Part shown: positions 44,298 to 52,455 of the stretch, one piece after another | Layout: every line of letters begins with the position of its first letter | How positions within the stretch are numbered: the first letter of the stretch is position 1 | DNA from: Bifidobacterium parmae | Lineage (GTDB): Bacteria; Actinomycetota; Actinomycetes; Actinomycetales; Bifidobacteriaceae | Length of the DNA: 64,000 bases | NCBI RefSeq assembly: GCF_002860365.1 | Contig: NZ_NMWT01000001.1 | Coordinates: forward strand, 1 to 64,000 | Direction: 5' to 3' | Notes under the pieces: generated by a model | Database searches by the model: none | What the model was told of the DNA's origin: nothing | What the model saw: only the letters and a program-made list of their open reading frames with translations | Made by a program: the position numbers and the translations under genes

Positions 44298-45983
44298 ATG
44301 GGATTCTGCAATCAGTGCGGGGCTCCGCTTCGTCAGGGGGCGGCGTTCTGCGACCAGTGCGGGGCCCCGGTCGCGTTGGGGTCCGGGATGCCGCAGGGGG
44401 CGCCGTCCGCGGTGCCGATGCCGCCGATGCCCGGCGTGCCGGACGGGACGATCTATGACGCCGGGCCGAACGTCGCCCGTCCCACCGCGTCGATGCCGTC
44501 GATGCCGTCGGTGCCGTCATCCGCCGTGCCGCCGGTCTCGCCGGCCGCACCCGCGTCGCCGACGGCCATCGCGGTGGACCCGAAGGCCGCGAAGCGCAAG
44601 CGGATCATCCTCATCGTGGTCGCCGCGCTCGCCGCCGTCGCGCTGATCGTCGCCGGCATCGGCTTCCTCGGTTCGCGGTCGGACGACTCGACCGGCAAGC
44701 CCGCCGCTGCCGCCACGAAGAAGTCGACGAAGTCCAAGAAGGCGCAGAAGACGGAGAAGAAGTTCGCGTTCGACTCGAAGAAGATCGACTCGATCGTCAA
44801 GGACGCGCAGCCGGCCGCCGTCGCCATGGCCACGTCGGACGGCAAGGCCGAATACTCCTCGTCCGGCGCGGGCAAGTCCGGCGTCGCCTCCGGCCTCTAC
44901 CTGCCGGTCTACCTCGCCGCGACCGACAACGGCAAGAATCCGAACACAACGGCGAGCACGATGCTCAAGACGATGGACAACAACGCCGCCAACCAGCTCA
45001 TCGACCAGGTGGGCGGATTGGACGCGCTCAACGACTGGCTGAAGAAGAACGGCTACGAGCACACGCAGTACCAGCGCAAGTTCGGCGACACGGCCGCCTC
45101 CGCAGCCGGCAAGGAGAACACGACCACCGCCGAGGACGCGACGAACATGCTCATCGTCGTCGACCGGATCGACGCGGGCAAGCTCATGGAGCTCGACACG
45201 TCCAAGGAGGGCATCACCGTGCCGTCGTCGATGACCATCCACGGCCATCGCGGGCAGGGCATCGGCGGCGCCTACAACTACTATCTGATCGTCAAGGACG
45301 GCGACAGGACCGTCGTCGTCACCGTGATGACCGAGCAGGACAAGTCCGGCGCCGCGGGACTCGTCAACAAGCTGCTCGAGGAGATCCACCAGGAGACGAA
45401 CCCCGAAGGCGAGGGCGAGGGGAACAAGTCCGGCGACGGGAACACCGCGCAGAACGGCGACGAAGGCTCCGGCACGGCGACGCCGGTGGAGCTCACCCAG
45501 TCGTACACGACGCAGTACGGCACCGTGAACGCCGTGACCATGCCGGCGCTGACCTTCCAGTACCCGTCCGATTGGACGATCACCGACAACACCGTGAACC
45601 AGTACGTCGAGGAGGTGGATCTTTCCAATTCCCGTGGCGTGCAATTGCGGTACCTGTACGGGATGGACGGGTACAGCGGCTGCGGGCGTTACCAGTGGAG
45701 CTCCGACATCGCCAAGGTGGCCGACGCGCAGTTCAACGCGCCTGCCGTGCAGGCGACGCAATACGATCTCGGCCCGTTCATGGTCGCCTCGTTCAACGAC
45801 GACATGTACGCGTTGACCCCCGAATCGATGCAGGGCCACCACGACTTCGTGGGAGAGCCTCAGTGCGTGCTGGCATTCGATTGGGCCGGCTCCACTTCGT
45901 TCGTGGTCGCCAACAACCAGCACGGCCTCACCGATCAGGAGCGGCGCGAGGTCATCGCCATCCTCGCCAGCCTCAAGGGCTGA
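44298..45983 (+). CDS. Zinc-ribbon membrane protein with degenerate class A beta-lactamase fold
   Basis: The 561 residues hold a double CxxC zinc ribbon (residues 4-21), a Pro/Met/Ser spacer, one membrane helix (about 101-124), a basic linker, then a domain (about 155-365) that follows the class A beta-lactamase/transpeptidase order. Motif positions are altered: ASGLYLPV (S198, Tyr at the Lys position), MDNNAANQLI (Met for the SDN Ser) and HGHRG for KTG. A second extracellular domain (about 400-561) ends the chain. It is probably a non-catalytic envelope sensor or binding protein. GGGAGGGAATC precedes ATG 44298. Confidence 0.75.
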   Translation: MGFCNQCGAPLRQGAAFCDQCGAPVALGSGMPQGAPSAVPMPPMPGVPDGTIYDAGPNVARPTASMPSMPSVPSSAVPPVSPAAPASPTAIAVDPKAAKRKRIILIVVAALAAVALIVAGIGFLGSRSDDSTGKPAAAATKKSTKSKKAQKTEKKFAFDSKKIDSIVKDAQPAAVAMATSDGKAEYSSSGAGKSGVASGLYLPVYLAATDNGKNPNTTASTMLKTMDNNAANQLIDQVGGLDALNDWLKKNGYEHTQYQRKFGDTAASAAGKENTTTAEDATNMLIVVDRIDAGKLMELDTSKEGITVPSSMTIHGHRGQGIGGAYNYYLIVKDGDRTVVVTVMTEQDKSGAAGLVNKLLEEIHQETNPEGEGEGNKSGDGNTAQNGDEGSGTATPVELTQSYTTQYGTVNAVTMPALTFQYPSDWTITDNTVNQYVEEVDLSNSRGVQLRYLYGMDGYSGCGRYQWSSDIAKVADAQFNAPAVQATQYDLGPFMVASFNDDMYALTPESMQGHHDFVGEPQCVLAFDWAGSTSFVVANNQHGLTDQERREVIAILASLKG

Positions 45984-45991
45984 CCGCCGAC

Positions 45992-46029
45992 GGGCCGGCG
46001 CCGGCCGCGCACGATCCGGGCGCCGGCCC
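45992..46029. terminator. Bidirectional hairpin between convergent genes
   Basis: GGGCCGGCGCC and GGCGCCGGCCC are 11-bp arms with a 16-nt loop, between the genes ending at 45983 and 46044. Confidence 0.7.
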
Positions 46030-46043
46030 CTCGCGCGCCCGGA

Positions 46044-46979
46044 TCAGCCGTGCAGGCCGGCGAGGAACTCCTGGTATTCACGCTCCTCGGCCGGGGTGAG
46101 CCGCCACGCGCCCTCGTCGGTCATCGGGTCGTCGTCCGGCTCGAAGAACCGCAGCATCGACTCGGGGCACCCCACCGGGGCGACGAGATTGTGGTCGTAG
46201 AGGAACTCGGTGACGGCGTACCCGTCCACCGTGATCCGGTACTGGTCCCACGCCTCGTCCCAGTCGTCGAACAGCGACGGGTCGTCGTCCGGCGCGTTGA
46301 CGCCCGCATCGGACGGCTCCGCCGCGGCAGATCCCGCGCTCATGCGCGGATCCGCGCCGACCGCGAATCCGATGTGCGCCGCCCCGTCCGACTCGTATCG
46401 CCGGTCCTGAGGCGTCAGGATGACGAAGAAGCATTGGTCGTCGGTGTCCACGTCGATCATGTCGGCGAGCCAGTCGCGCCCCAGCATCATCAGCGTGACG
46501 CCGGTGCGCGCGTCGGAGCGCAGCGGGATGACGAGCTCCGCATAGTCCGCGTCGTGCCGGACCAGCTCGTGCAGCCGGCGGATGTCGCGTTCGGGGACGT
46601 CGCCCACGAACGCGTCAGTCTTCCGGTTCGCATCGTCGGAGAGCCGCAGATGATGCCGTTCGCATAGCACGTCGATGAGTCTGAGCATCTTGTTCTTCGT
46701 GCGCGACTTGCGTTTCGCCGTGCCGCGCCGGGAGACGACGACCGGCACGCCGCGGTTGTCGAGGAAATCCTCGCATTGCCGGCACAGCCGCCGCCGCTGC
46801 GCCTCGTCGCCGGGATCATAGGGCGTGCCGCCCTCCTCCAGCAGTCGACGATGGTAGTCGAACAGCGCCGATGCCGTGACGTCGCCGTCCTGTCGGCACA
46901 GGACGTAGTCATCGTGCAGCCGCGCCAGCAGGTCATCGCCGAAATCGTAGGCGCCCGGCCCCCGTGTCCCGTCGCTCAT
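46044..46979 (-). CDS. Hypothetical soluble acidic protein
   Basis: The 311-residue product is Asp/Arg-rich, without membrane segments or a signal peptide. Helical N-terminal half includes LRLIDVLCERHHLRLSDDAN and a CRQCEDFLDNRG stretch; the middle shows LVIPLRSDARTGVTLMMLGR and CFFVILTPQDRRYES, which could be a beta-sheet core. It overlaps the upstream gene by 4 nt (ATGA) with GAGGAGCACGCG before the ATG, so the pair is translationally coupled. No family recognised. The strong skew to Arg and Asp matches the genes at 46976 and 48177. Confidence 0.7.
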   Translation of the reverse strand: MSDGTRGPGAYDFGDDLLARLHDDYVLCRQDGDVTASALFDYHRRLLEEGGTPYDPGDEAQRRRLCRQCEDFLDNRGVPVVVSRRGTAKRKSRTKNKMLRLIDVLCERHHLRLSDDANRKTDAFVGDVPERDIRRLHELVRHDADYAELVIPLRSDARTGVTLMMLGRDWLADMIDVDTDDQCFFVILTPQDRRYESDGAAHIGFAVGADPRMSAGSAAAEPSDAGVNAPDDDPSLFDDWDEAWDQYRITVDGYAVTEFLYDHNLVAPVGCPESMLRFFEPDDDPMTDEGAWRLTPAEEREYQEFLAGLHG

Positions 46980-48046
46980 CGCGTGCTCCTCGTCTTCATC
47001 CAAGTGCGGCGGCACACGCTGTCCACCGCGCGCAGCAGTCCGTCCACGTCGGCGGATTCGCCATAGTCCATGGCGCGGCGGCGTCTCCACAGCAGCCGTT
47101 GCAGTCGCGTGACGTCGATCACGAACGGGACGTACCGGTCGTTCCCCGCGAATCCCACCTCCGCGGTCGCGCACAGGTAGCGGTCCACGGCCTGTTCGAC
47201 CGCCGCCGGCAGCGCCGCGAGCGCCGCGGCGGCGGTCGGCAACGGGTCGTGGCGGACGTCGGTCGGCCACGTCGCGTCGCGCTCCTCCCGGTAGCCGCGT
47301 GCCAGCAGCGCGTGGGAGTCGCGGTATCGCGCGGAATCGAACACGGCGTACGGCTCGTCGAACGTCTCGTCCGCATGGTCCAGCCGATAGCGCAGGTCGT
47401 ACGGGTTGCGTCCGATCTCGTCGGACTTGCAGAAGGCGAGATCGTCGGGGATCTTGTCGATGAGCGCGAGCGTGCGCGAGCTCGGCAATCGTGGATGGTC
47501 GGGACGGTCGGCGCGGACGATGTCGTAGCCGTAGACGCCGCGCGTGGTACCGGTCGCGTCGGGCTCGCCGGTCTGTGTGTACGGGGTGAACACCTGCGGC
47601 GCGCACAGGTCGATGAGGTCGGTGAAGGTCATCTCGTCGAAGCGGATCGTGAGGAACGCGACCGCGCAGTACAGGGCGGCGTCGAGCAGTGCCGCGTCGA
47701 CCGCATCGCCGTCGGCGGCGTGTGCCGCGTTGGCGGTCGCGATGCAGCTCGACAGCGCGTACGCGGCGTCGTCGTCGTATCCGCTGCCGGCGAGATCCCA
47801 CCATCGGTCGTCGGCGGAGGCGTGCAACCGGACGTACCGTCCCGTCGCCATCGCGGCGAGCTGGGAGAACGCCGACCGTGTCCGGGAACGCAGCCGGTCC
47901 CGTTCCTCCGCGCTCGTGGCGGCGTCGTCGACGATGGAGCGCATCATGCCTTCGGTGTCTCGCAACAGCCGGTGCATGCGCGCGAGCTTGCCGTAGACGG
48001 TGCTGGTGGACGGATCGTTCATCGTGTGCCTCGCAACGTTGCCCAT
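46976..48046 (-). CDS. Hypothetical soluble protein, first gene of a two-gene operon
   Basis: The 356 residues are mostly helical, with a probable coiled region at the start (KLARMHRLLRDTEGMMRSIV) and no membrane segment. A central stretch (RFDEMTFTDLIDLCAPQVFT) is the only well-conserved-looking part. No known motif. AAAGGAGACACGAC gives a good ribosome binding site for ATG 48046. The promoter region holds the CGTAGA-A-TCTACG palindrome, shared with 44185, and faces the divergent gene at 48177. Confidence 0.7.
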   Translation of the reverse strand: MGNVARHTMNDPSTSTVYGKLARMHRLLRDTEGMMRSIVDDAATSAEERDRLRSRTRSAFSQLAAMATGRYVRLHASADDRWWDLAGSGYDDDAAYALSSCIATANAAHAADGDAVDAALLDAALYCAVAFLTIRFDEMTFTDLIDLCAPQVFTPYTQTGEPDATGTTRGVYGYDIVRADRPDHPRLPSSRTLALIDKIPDDLAFCKSDEIGRNPYDLRYRLDHADETFDEPYAVFDSARYRDSHALLARGYREERDATWPTDVRHDPLPTAAAALAALPAAVEQAVDRYLCATAEVGFAGNDRYVPFVIDVTRLQRLLWRRRRAMDYGESADVDGLLRAVDSVCRRTWMKTRSTR

Positions 48047-48106
48047 GTCGTGTCTCCTTTCATCGTAGCGATGCCGCCACGATATGGAGGTGGCGATCCC
48101 ACAAAC

Positions 48107-48147
48107 CGTAGAATCTACGAAACCGGTTTTCGTGGGACGCATATCGT
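48107..48147. promoter_or_regulatory. Second copy of the CGTAGA-W-TCTACG operator
   Basis: CGTAGA-A-TCTACG (48107-48119) lies between divergent genes and is followed by AACCGGTT and CGCATATCGT (48138-48147). Flanking CCCAC (48098) and GTGGG (48132) also pair. The core and the CGCATATCGT box match 44194-44220. Both sites sit in divergent promoter regions of the same accessory block. Confidence 0.6.
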
Positions 48148-48176
48148 CATTCCCGTCACGACGACGAAAGGAACGG

Positions 48177-49163
48177 ATGATGCCGATGACGGGGAACAAG
48201 GCGGATGCGCGAAGGTTGGCGCGCATCCCCTTGGAGACGCGGTTCCGACGGCTGGCGGAGGATTGCCGGCACACCACGCCCGACTACGCGATCTCGCTGC
48301 TGCGCCGGTTCGCGCGCATGCCGCTGCACGACTACTGCGACGAGGCCGACATCCTCGACGGGGACCGAAGCGGCTTCGTGCGGCCGCGCCTCCTCGACGA
48401 TCTGCGGCTCGCCGTGGAGGAGATCGGCCGCGGCGACCGGGACGCTCCCTGTGACCGCCGCGGCGCGCCGGCGATGGCCTTCGACGCGGACACGACCGTG
48501 GCGCGGTTCTCGGCGATGTTGCGCGACAGGCTGCTGCGCTGCGACGCGGACGACCTGTGGCTGCCGCGGCCCGACTGCGACGGCGTCGACGAGGTGATGG
48601 CCGTCGTCGACGTCCTCGTCCGCCCGCTCGGGCAAGGGCTCGACGACGGGGAGGACAAAGGGGCGTCGCGCCGCCGACGATCCCGCCGGACAAGGGAGGG
48701 CGCGGTCACGTTCACCCAGCCGCTCGACGCCGCCGGGTGGCGCGGCGGCCGGACGGGCGGACGGGCGGCGATCGAACGGATACCGCTTGAACGGCGGCTG
48801 CGCGACGCCCGCGACCACGCCGACCTGTGGGCCCGACCGGCCAGCGGCCGCGACCGGACCCTGCTCGATCGTGTGCGCCGGCTGCAATTGGCGGACTGCT
48901 TCGAGGCCTACGAATGGATTCTCGGCGACGTGGCCGTACCGATGCGGCGCCGGGCGTTCGCGCGCGTGGAACGACTGGGCGTGACCATCCTGCCGATGCT
49001 CGGCGAGACGTCCGCCGCGCAGACGGAGGCCAATCGGAACGCATGCTCGGCGGATGGAACGTCCCCGATCCTGACCCGTCCCATGGGCGATGACGACGCC
49101 GACGTGAACCTCGTCGCCGTCATCGCGCCGTTGGCGGTGATGGCCGACCGCGGGCTCGCCTAG
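48177..49163 (+). CDS. Hypothetical Arg/Asp-rich soluble protein
   Basis: The 328-residue product has no signal or membrane segments. It is helical, very rich in Arg and Asp, with a basic linker (ASRRRRSRRTREG) near residue 170 that splits it into two parts. The C-terminal half contains LDRVRRLQLADCFEAYEWIL and VTILPMLGET. Not recognised. AAAGGAACGG precedes tandem ATGs at 48177 and 48180; either may be used. It leads an apparent operon with the VirD4-like ATPase gene 80 nt downstream. Confidence 0.65.
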   Translation: MMPMTGNKADARRLARIPLETRFRRLAEDCRHTTPDYAISLLRRFARMPLHDYCDEADILDGDRSGFVRPRLLDDLRLAVEEIGRGDRDAPCDRRGAPAMAFDADTTVARFSAMLRDRLLRCDADDLWLPRPDCDGVDEVMAVVDVLVRPLGQGLDDGEDKGASRRRRSRRTREGAVTFTQPLDAAGWRGGRTGGRAAIERIPLERRLRDARDHADLWARPASGRDRTLLDRVRRLQLADCFEAYEWILGDVAVPMRRRAFARVERLGVTILPMLGETSAAQTEANRNACSADGTSPILTRPMGDDDADVNLVAVIAPLAVMADRGLA

Positions 49164-49243
49164 ACGGGGTCGCCCCACGTATGGCCGGAGGCGGACGCCG
49201 CCGAGCCGAGGACCAGGAAACGGACGAAACGAAAGGGAGACAT

Positions 49244-50635
49244 ATGGACATGACGACCATGAAGAACATGGAGCAGGCGCCGGGCAGCGGCTCGGGCCCC
49301 AAGGGGAGGATCCTCGCCGCGGGGCGCACGGTCACCAACGACACCCGCGTATCCCGGCTCAACAACAACGACCTGGTGATCGGGCCGTCCGGCGCGGGCA
49401 AGACCCGCGGCTACGTCAAACCCAATCTGCTGCAATGCGAGGAATCGGTCATCGTGACCGACACGAAAGGCAACCTCGCGCGTGAGATCGGCCCCGCGCT
49501 CGCCGCCCGCGGCTACCGCGTGGCATGCGTCGACTTCACCGACGTCGCCGGCTGGGGGTCGAGCCCCATACGCGGCGTGCCCGGTGCGGCCATGCTCGGC
49601 TACAATCCGCTCGACTTCATCCGCACCGCCCCCGACGGCTCGTTCAGCGAGCAGGACGTCGTCGCCATCGCCTCCGCCGTCAGTCCGATCGAGGACCACC
49701 GCGACCCCTTCTGGGACAGCGCCGGCGCCATGTACCTCTCCGCGTTCATCGCCTACGTGATGCAATGTCTGCCCGACGAGGAGCGCACGTTCGCCTCCGT
49801 GCAACGCATGGTGAGCGTGATGGGCGAGGACTCCATCGCCGTCATGATGGACGAGATGTGCGAGATCGACCCGCGGGGACTGGTCGCCAGACGCTGGCGG
49901 TCGATCAAGGCCTCTCGGACGGCCGAGAAGATGGACGCCAGCATCCGCGGCATCCTCGAATCGAAACTCGCGCCGATGTCGTTCGGCGGCGCGACCGCCA
50001 TGTTCACCCGCGCCGAGCGCATCGACTTCACGCGGCTCGCCACCGGACGATGGGCGGTGTTCGTCAACGTCTCCGACACCGACCGGTCGATGGACCGCAT
50101 GATCAACCTGTTCTACACGCAGGCGTTGCAGCAGCTGTGCCGGTACGCCGACACCGCGTGCGACGACAACCGGCTTCCGGTGCCGGTGCGCCTCTACCTC
50201 GACGATTTCGCGACGAATTGCCGAATCCCCGATTTCGACAAGGTGATCGCGGTGATCCGTTCGCGCGGAATCTCCGTCAGCGTGATCCTCCAGTCGCTCA
50301 CCCAGCTGGACGGCATGTACGGGGAGGCCGTGGCCGCCAGCATCGTCGACAACTGCGACCACTGGCTGTACCTGGGCGGGCAGGACGTGCAGACCGCGCG
50401 ACGGATCGGACTGCGCGCCGGACTCCCGCTGGACGAGGTGCTGCGGATGCCGCTCGACAGGCTCTACCTGTTCGAGCGCGGACGCGGCCCCGAACTGGCG
50501 CGGCCCTACGACCTGACCGATCACCCGCTCTACCGGAAGACCCCGGAGGGGCGGCGCGCCGTCGCTGCCGCGGCTCAGGCCGTGGAAGCCGCGGAACGCA
50601 TCCTCGCCGGCTGCGACGAGGCCGGAAAATGCTAA
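49244..50635 (+). CDS. VirD4/TraG-type coupling ATPase without membrane domain
   Basis: The 463 residues form one P-loop ATPase of the type IV coupling protein family. Walker A GPSGAGKTRG is at 47-56, VIVTDTKGNLAREIG follows, and Walker B is VRLYLDDFATN with the downstream ILQSLTQLDGMYGE helix typical of TraG/VirD4. Family members normally start with two membrane helices; here only about 35 polar residues precede the core. No relaxase, mating-pore or integrase gene is nearby, so it is either a remnant or a repurposed ATPase. AAAGGGAGACAT precedes ATG 49244. The XRE regulator follows 47 nt after the stop. Confidence 0.85.
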   Translation: MDMTTMKNMEQAPGSGSGPKGRILAAGRTVTNDTRVSRLNNNDLVIGPSGAGKTRGYVKPNLLQCEESVIVTDTKGNLAREIGPALAARGYRVACVDFTDVAGWGSSPIRGVPGAAMLGYNPLDFIRTAPDGSFSEQDVVAIASAVSPIEDHRDPFWDSAGAMYLSAFIAYVMQCLPDEERTFASVQRMVSVMGEDSIAVMMDEMCEIDPRGLVARRWRSIKASRTAEKMDASIRGILESKLAPMSFGGATAMFTRAERIDFTRLATGRWAVFVNVSDTDRSMDRMINLFYTQALQQLCRYADTACDDNRLPVPVRLYLDDFATNCRIPDFDKVIAVIRSRGISVSVILQSLTQLDGMYGEAVAASIVDNCDHWLYLGGQDVQTARRIGLRAGLPLDEVLRMPLDRLYLFERGRGPELARPYDLTDHPLYRKTPEGRRAVAAAAQAVEAAERILAGCDEAGKC

Positions 50636-50655
50636 CTGAGCGTTAGTGGTGCTTT

Positions 50656-50682
50656 GGTGTCCGTTGCACTGCAATGGGCACC
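50656..50682. promoter_or_regulatory. 27-bp near-palindrome abutting the XRE gene start, probable autoregulatory operator
   Basis: GGTGTCCGTTGCA and TGCAATGGGCACC match in 11 of 13 positions around a single C, with TTGCACTGCAA at the core. The right arm ends at the base before ATG 50683. TGCAAT (-10-like) ends 7 nt before that ATG, so a bound repressor would cover the promoter. Confidence 0.6.
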
Positions 50683-51075
50683 ATGTCAACCACGAGTTAT
50701 CAGCGCTTCCTTTGGACGGTCGGCCGCCGCATCCAGAGCTTCCGCAAATCCCGTGGTCTCTCGCAGGAGCAGCTGGCGGAACGGCTCGACATGGACCGCG
50801 TCTCGATCGGCTACATCGAACAGGGGCGGCGCTCACCCAAGCTCTCCACGCTGTACGCCATCGCCGGCGTGCTCGGCATCCACGTGTACGACATCTTCAT
50901 CGGTGCGGAACCAGACGGGACGGACGGAACGGAGCACGTCCCGAAGCGTATGCGCGGCGCGGACCATTCCGGAATCCAACAGGACCAATGGAACCTGCAG
51001 GCGCGCCGCAGCCTCCTCGCCGCCGAAAGCCTTGGAACAGACAAGGAGCGGGGCATCCAACCCGAATCGCGCTAG
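50683..51075 (+). CDS. XRE-family helix-turn-helix regulator
   Basis: This is a 130-residue DNA-binding protein. The Cro/CI helix-turn-helix fills residues about 10-70 (IQSFRKSRGLSQEQLAERLD, then YIEQGRRSP and VLGIHVYDIF); the C-terminal 55 residues are polar and without motif. ATG 50683 is preferred to ATG 50674 because of a leaderless-type -10 and because the earlier ATG lies in the palindromic operator. It is likely to regulate itself, and perhaps the accessory genes upstream. The family is common in mobile elements and toxin-antitoxin loci, but no toxin gene is adjacent. Confidence 0.88.
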   Translation: MSTTSYQRFLWTVGRRIQSFRKSRGLSQEQLAERLDMDRVSIGYIEQGRRSPKLSTLYAIAGVLGIHVYDIFIGAEPDGTDGTEHVPKRMRGADHSGIQQDQWNLQARRSLLAAESLGTDKERGIQPESR

Positions 51076-51085
51076 AGTGAGAGCC

Positions 51086-52363
51086 ATGCGATCGGGAATC
51101 GGGAATCGGGAATCATCGAACAACGCGGCATCGAACCGCGCGCACGCTCCGTTGCGCCTGTGGATGTCCGGCATCCGTCCGAAGACGCTGCCCGCGTCGA
51201 TCGCGCCGGTGCTGGTCGGCGCCGCCTGCGCGTGGCGGCTGCTCGACGCGCCGGCCGCCCGCAGCTGCATCTCGATCGACGAGCGCGTCTGGGCCGATCT
51301 GGAGACGGCCCAAGGCCCGTGCTTCGTCCCTTGGTACGCCTACGACGGCGCGTTCGCCCGGTTCTCCGCCATGACGCTCCTGTGCGTCGGCGTCGCCCTG
51401 TTCCTCCAGATCGCCGTCAACTTCGCCAACGACTACTCCGACGGCGTCCGCGGCACGGACGCGTCGCGCGGCGGCAGCGAGGCGGCGAGCGGCAAGCCGC
51501 GCCGCCTCGTCGCGTCCGGCCTCGTGCCGCCGAGACGCGTGCTCGCCGCGGCCGGCGTCGCCGCCGCGCTCGCCTGCGCGTGCGGTCTCGCCGTCGCCGC
51601 GCTGTCCGGGCAATACTGGCTGATCGGCGTCGGCGCGTTGTGCGTCATCGCCGGATGGTGCTACACCGGCGGCCGCCACCCCTACGGATACGCGGGTTTC
51701 GGCGAGGTGTTCGTGTTCGTGTTCTTCGGTCTGGTCGCCACGCTCGGCACGCAGTTCGCCATCGCGCGGAGCTTCGACGGCTTCGGCATGCCCGACACGT
51801 GGCGGATCGCGTTCGAGACGCCGCTCACGGTGCCGGCCAAGTCGGCGGCGGCCGGCTGGACCGTATGGTCGATGCTGTGGGACGGCGAGTACGGCGTCGA
51901 CGGGATGGGGATCCTCGCCGCCGTCTGCTGCGGCATCAACGCGATGCTGCTGCTCATGGTCAACAATCTGCGCGACGTCGACGACGATCGCATACACGGC
52001 AAATGCACGCTCGCCGTGCGCCTGGGCGCACGCGGCGCGCGGATCATGCTCGTCGTGTGCGCGGCCGTGGAGTGGATGGTCGCCGGATACCTGATGGTCG
52101 CGTCGGGTCTCGTCGCGGCCGACCGGGTGTCGTTCGCGGCGACCGGCCACGTCGGGCGGATGCCGGGATTGGCGGCGCTGCTCCTGCTGGTCGCGGCGGG
52201 CGTCGGCCTGGCGCTGCTGGCCGGCATCGTGCTGAACGTGTCGCGCGCTCGGTACGGCGTCGCCCTGAAGCTCGCCGGACTCAACGCCCTGTGGTTCGCC
52301 GTCGCGTTCGCCGTGCTCACGATGGTCGCCACCGGCGCCCCCGACGAAACCATCGCCGCTTAG
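51086..52363 (+). CDS. menA: UbiA-family prenyltransferase, MenA type
   Basis: This 425-residue membrane enzyme has about nine helices. The two Asp-rich motifs are NFANDYSDGVRG and NNLRDVDDDRIHGKCTLAVRLG, which bind the prenyl diphosphate through Mg. The order and the IRPKTLPASIAPVLVGAA opening match MenA, which prenylates 1,4-dihydroxy-2-naphthoate for menaquinone. Extra residues (about 55-90 and 215-250) lengthen it over the usual 300. No other quinone genes are in the window. TAGAGT ends 7 nt before ATG 51086, within the XRE stop region, suggesting a leaderless start. Confidence 0.88.
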   Translation: MRSGIGNRESSNNAASNRAHAPLRLWMSGIRPKTLPASIAPVLVGAACAWRLLDAPAARSCISIDERVWADLETAQGPCFVPWYAYDGAFARFSAMTLLCVGVALFLQIAVNFANDYSDGVRGTDASRGGSEAASGKPRRLVASGLVPPRRVLAAAGVAAALACACGLAVAALSGQYWLIGVGALCVIAGWCYTGGRHPYGYAGFGEVFVFVFFGLVATLGTQFAIARSFDGFGMPDTWRIAFETPLTVPAKSAAAGWTVWSMLWDGEYGVDGMGILAAVCCGINAMLLLMVNNLRDVDDDRIHGKCTLAVRLGARGARIMLVVCAAVEWMVAGYLMVASGLVAADRVSFAATGHVGRMPGLAALLLLVAAGVGLALLAGIVLNVSRARYGVALKLAGLNALWFAVAFAVLTMVATGAPDETIAA

Positions 52364-52455
52364 TCCCTCCGGCCGGCCGATTGTTTACCCAAACGTTGCC
52401 GAGAAACGTGGGATTCATGTTCGTGTCTGGGCCGGACTGGCGGTAGACTGGCCGT

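Noticed and set aside
44185-48147. Direct repeats marking an excised or inserted 3.9-kb segment
   Set aside because: The shared CGCATATCGT and CGTAGA-W-TCTACG lie exactly in divergent promoter regions on both sides, so shared operators explain them better than insertion-site duplication.
42175-51075. Integrative conjugative element
   Set aside because: There is a VirD4-like ATPase and an XRE regulator, but no integrase, relaxase, mating-pore genes or attachment-site repeats. The tRNA genes nearby are intact without duplicated ends.
50683-51075. Antitoxin of a toxin-antitoxin pair
   Set aside because: No small toxin gene is adjacent on either side; neighbours are a VirD4-like ATPase and menA.
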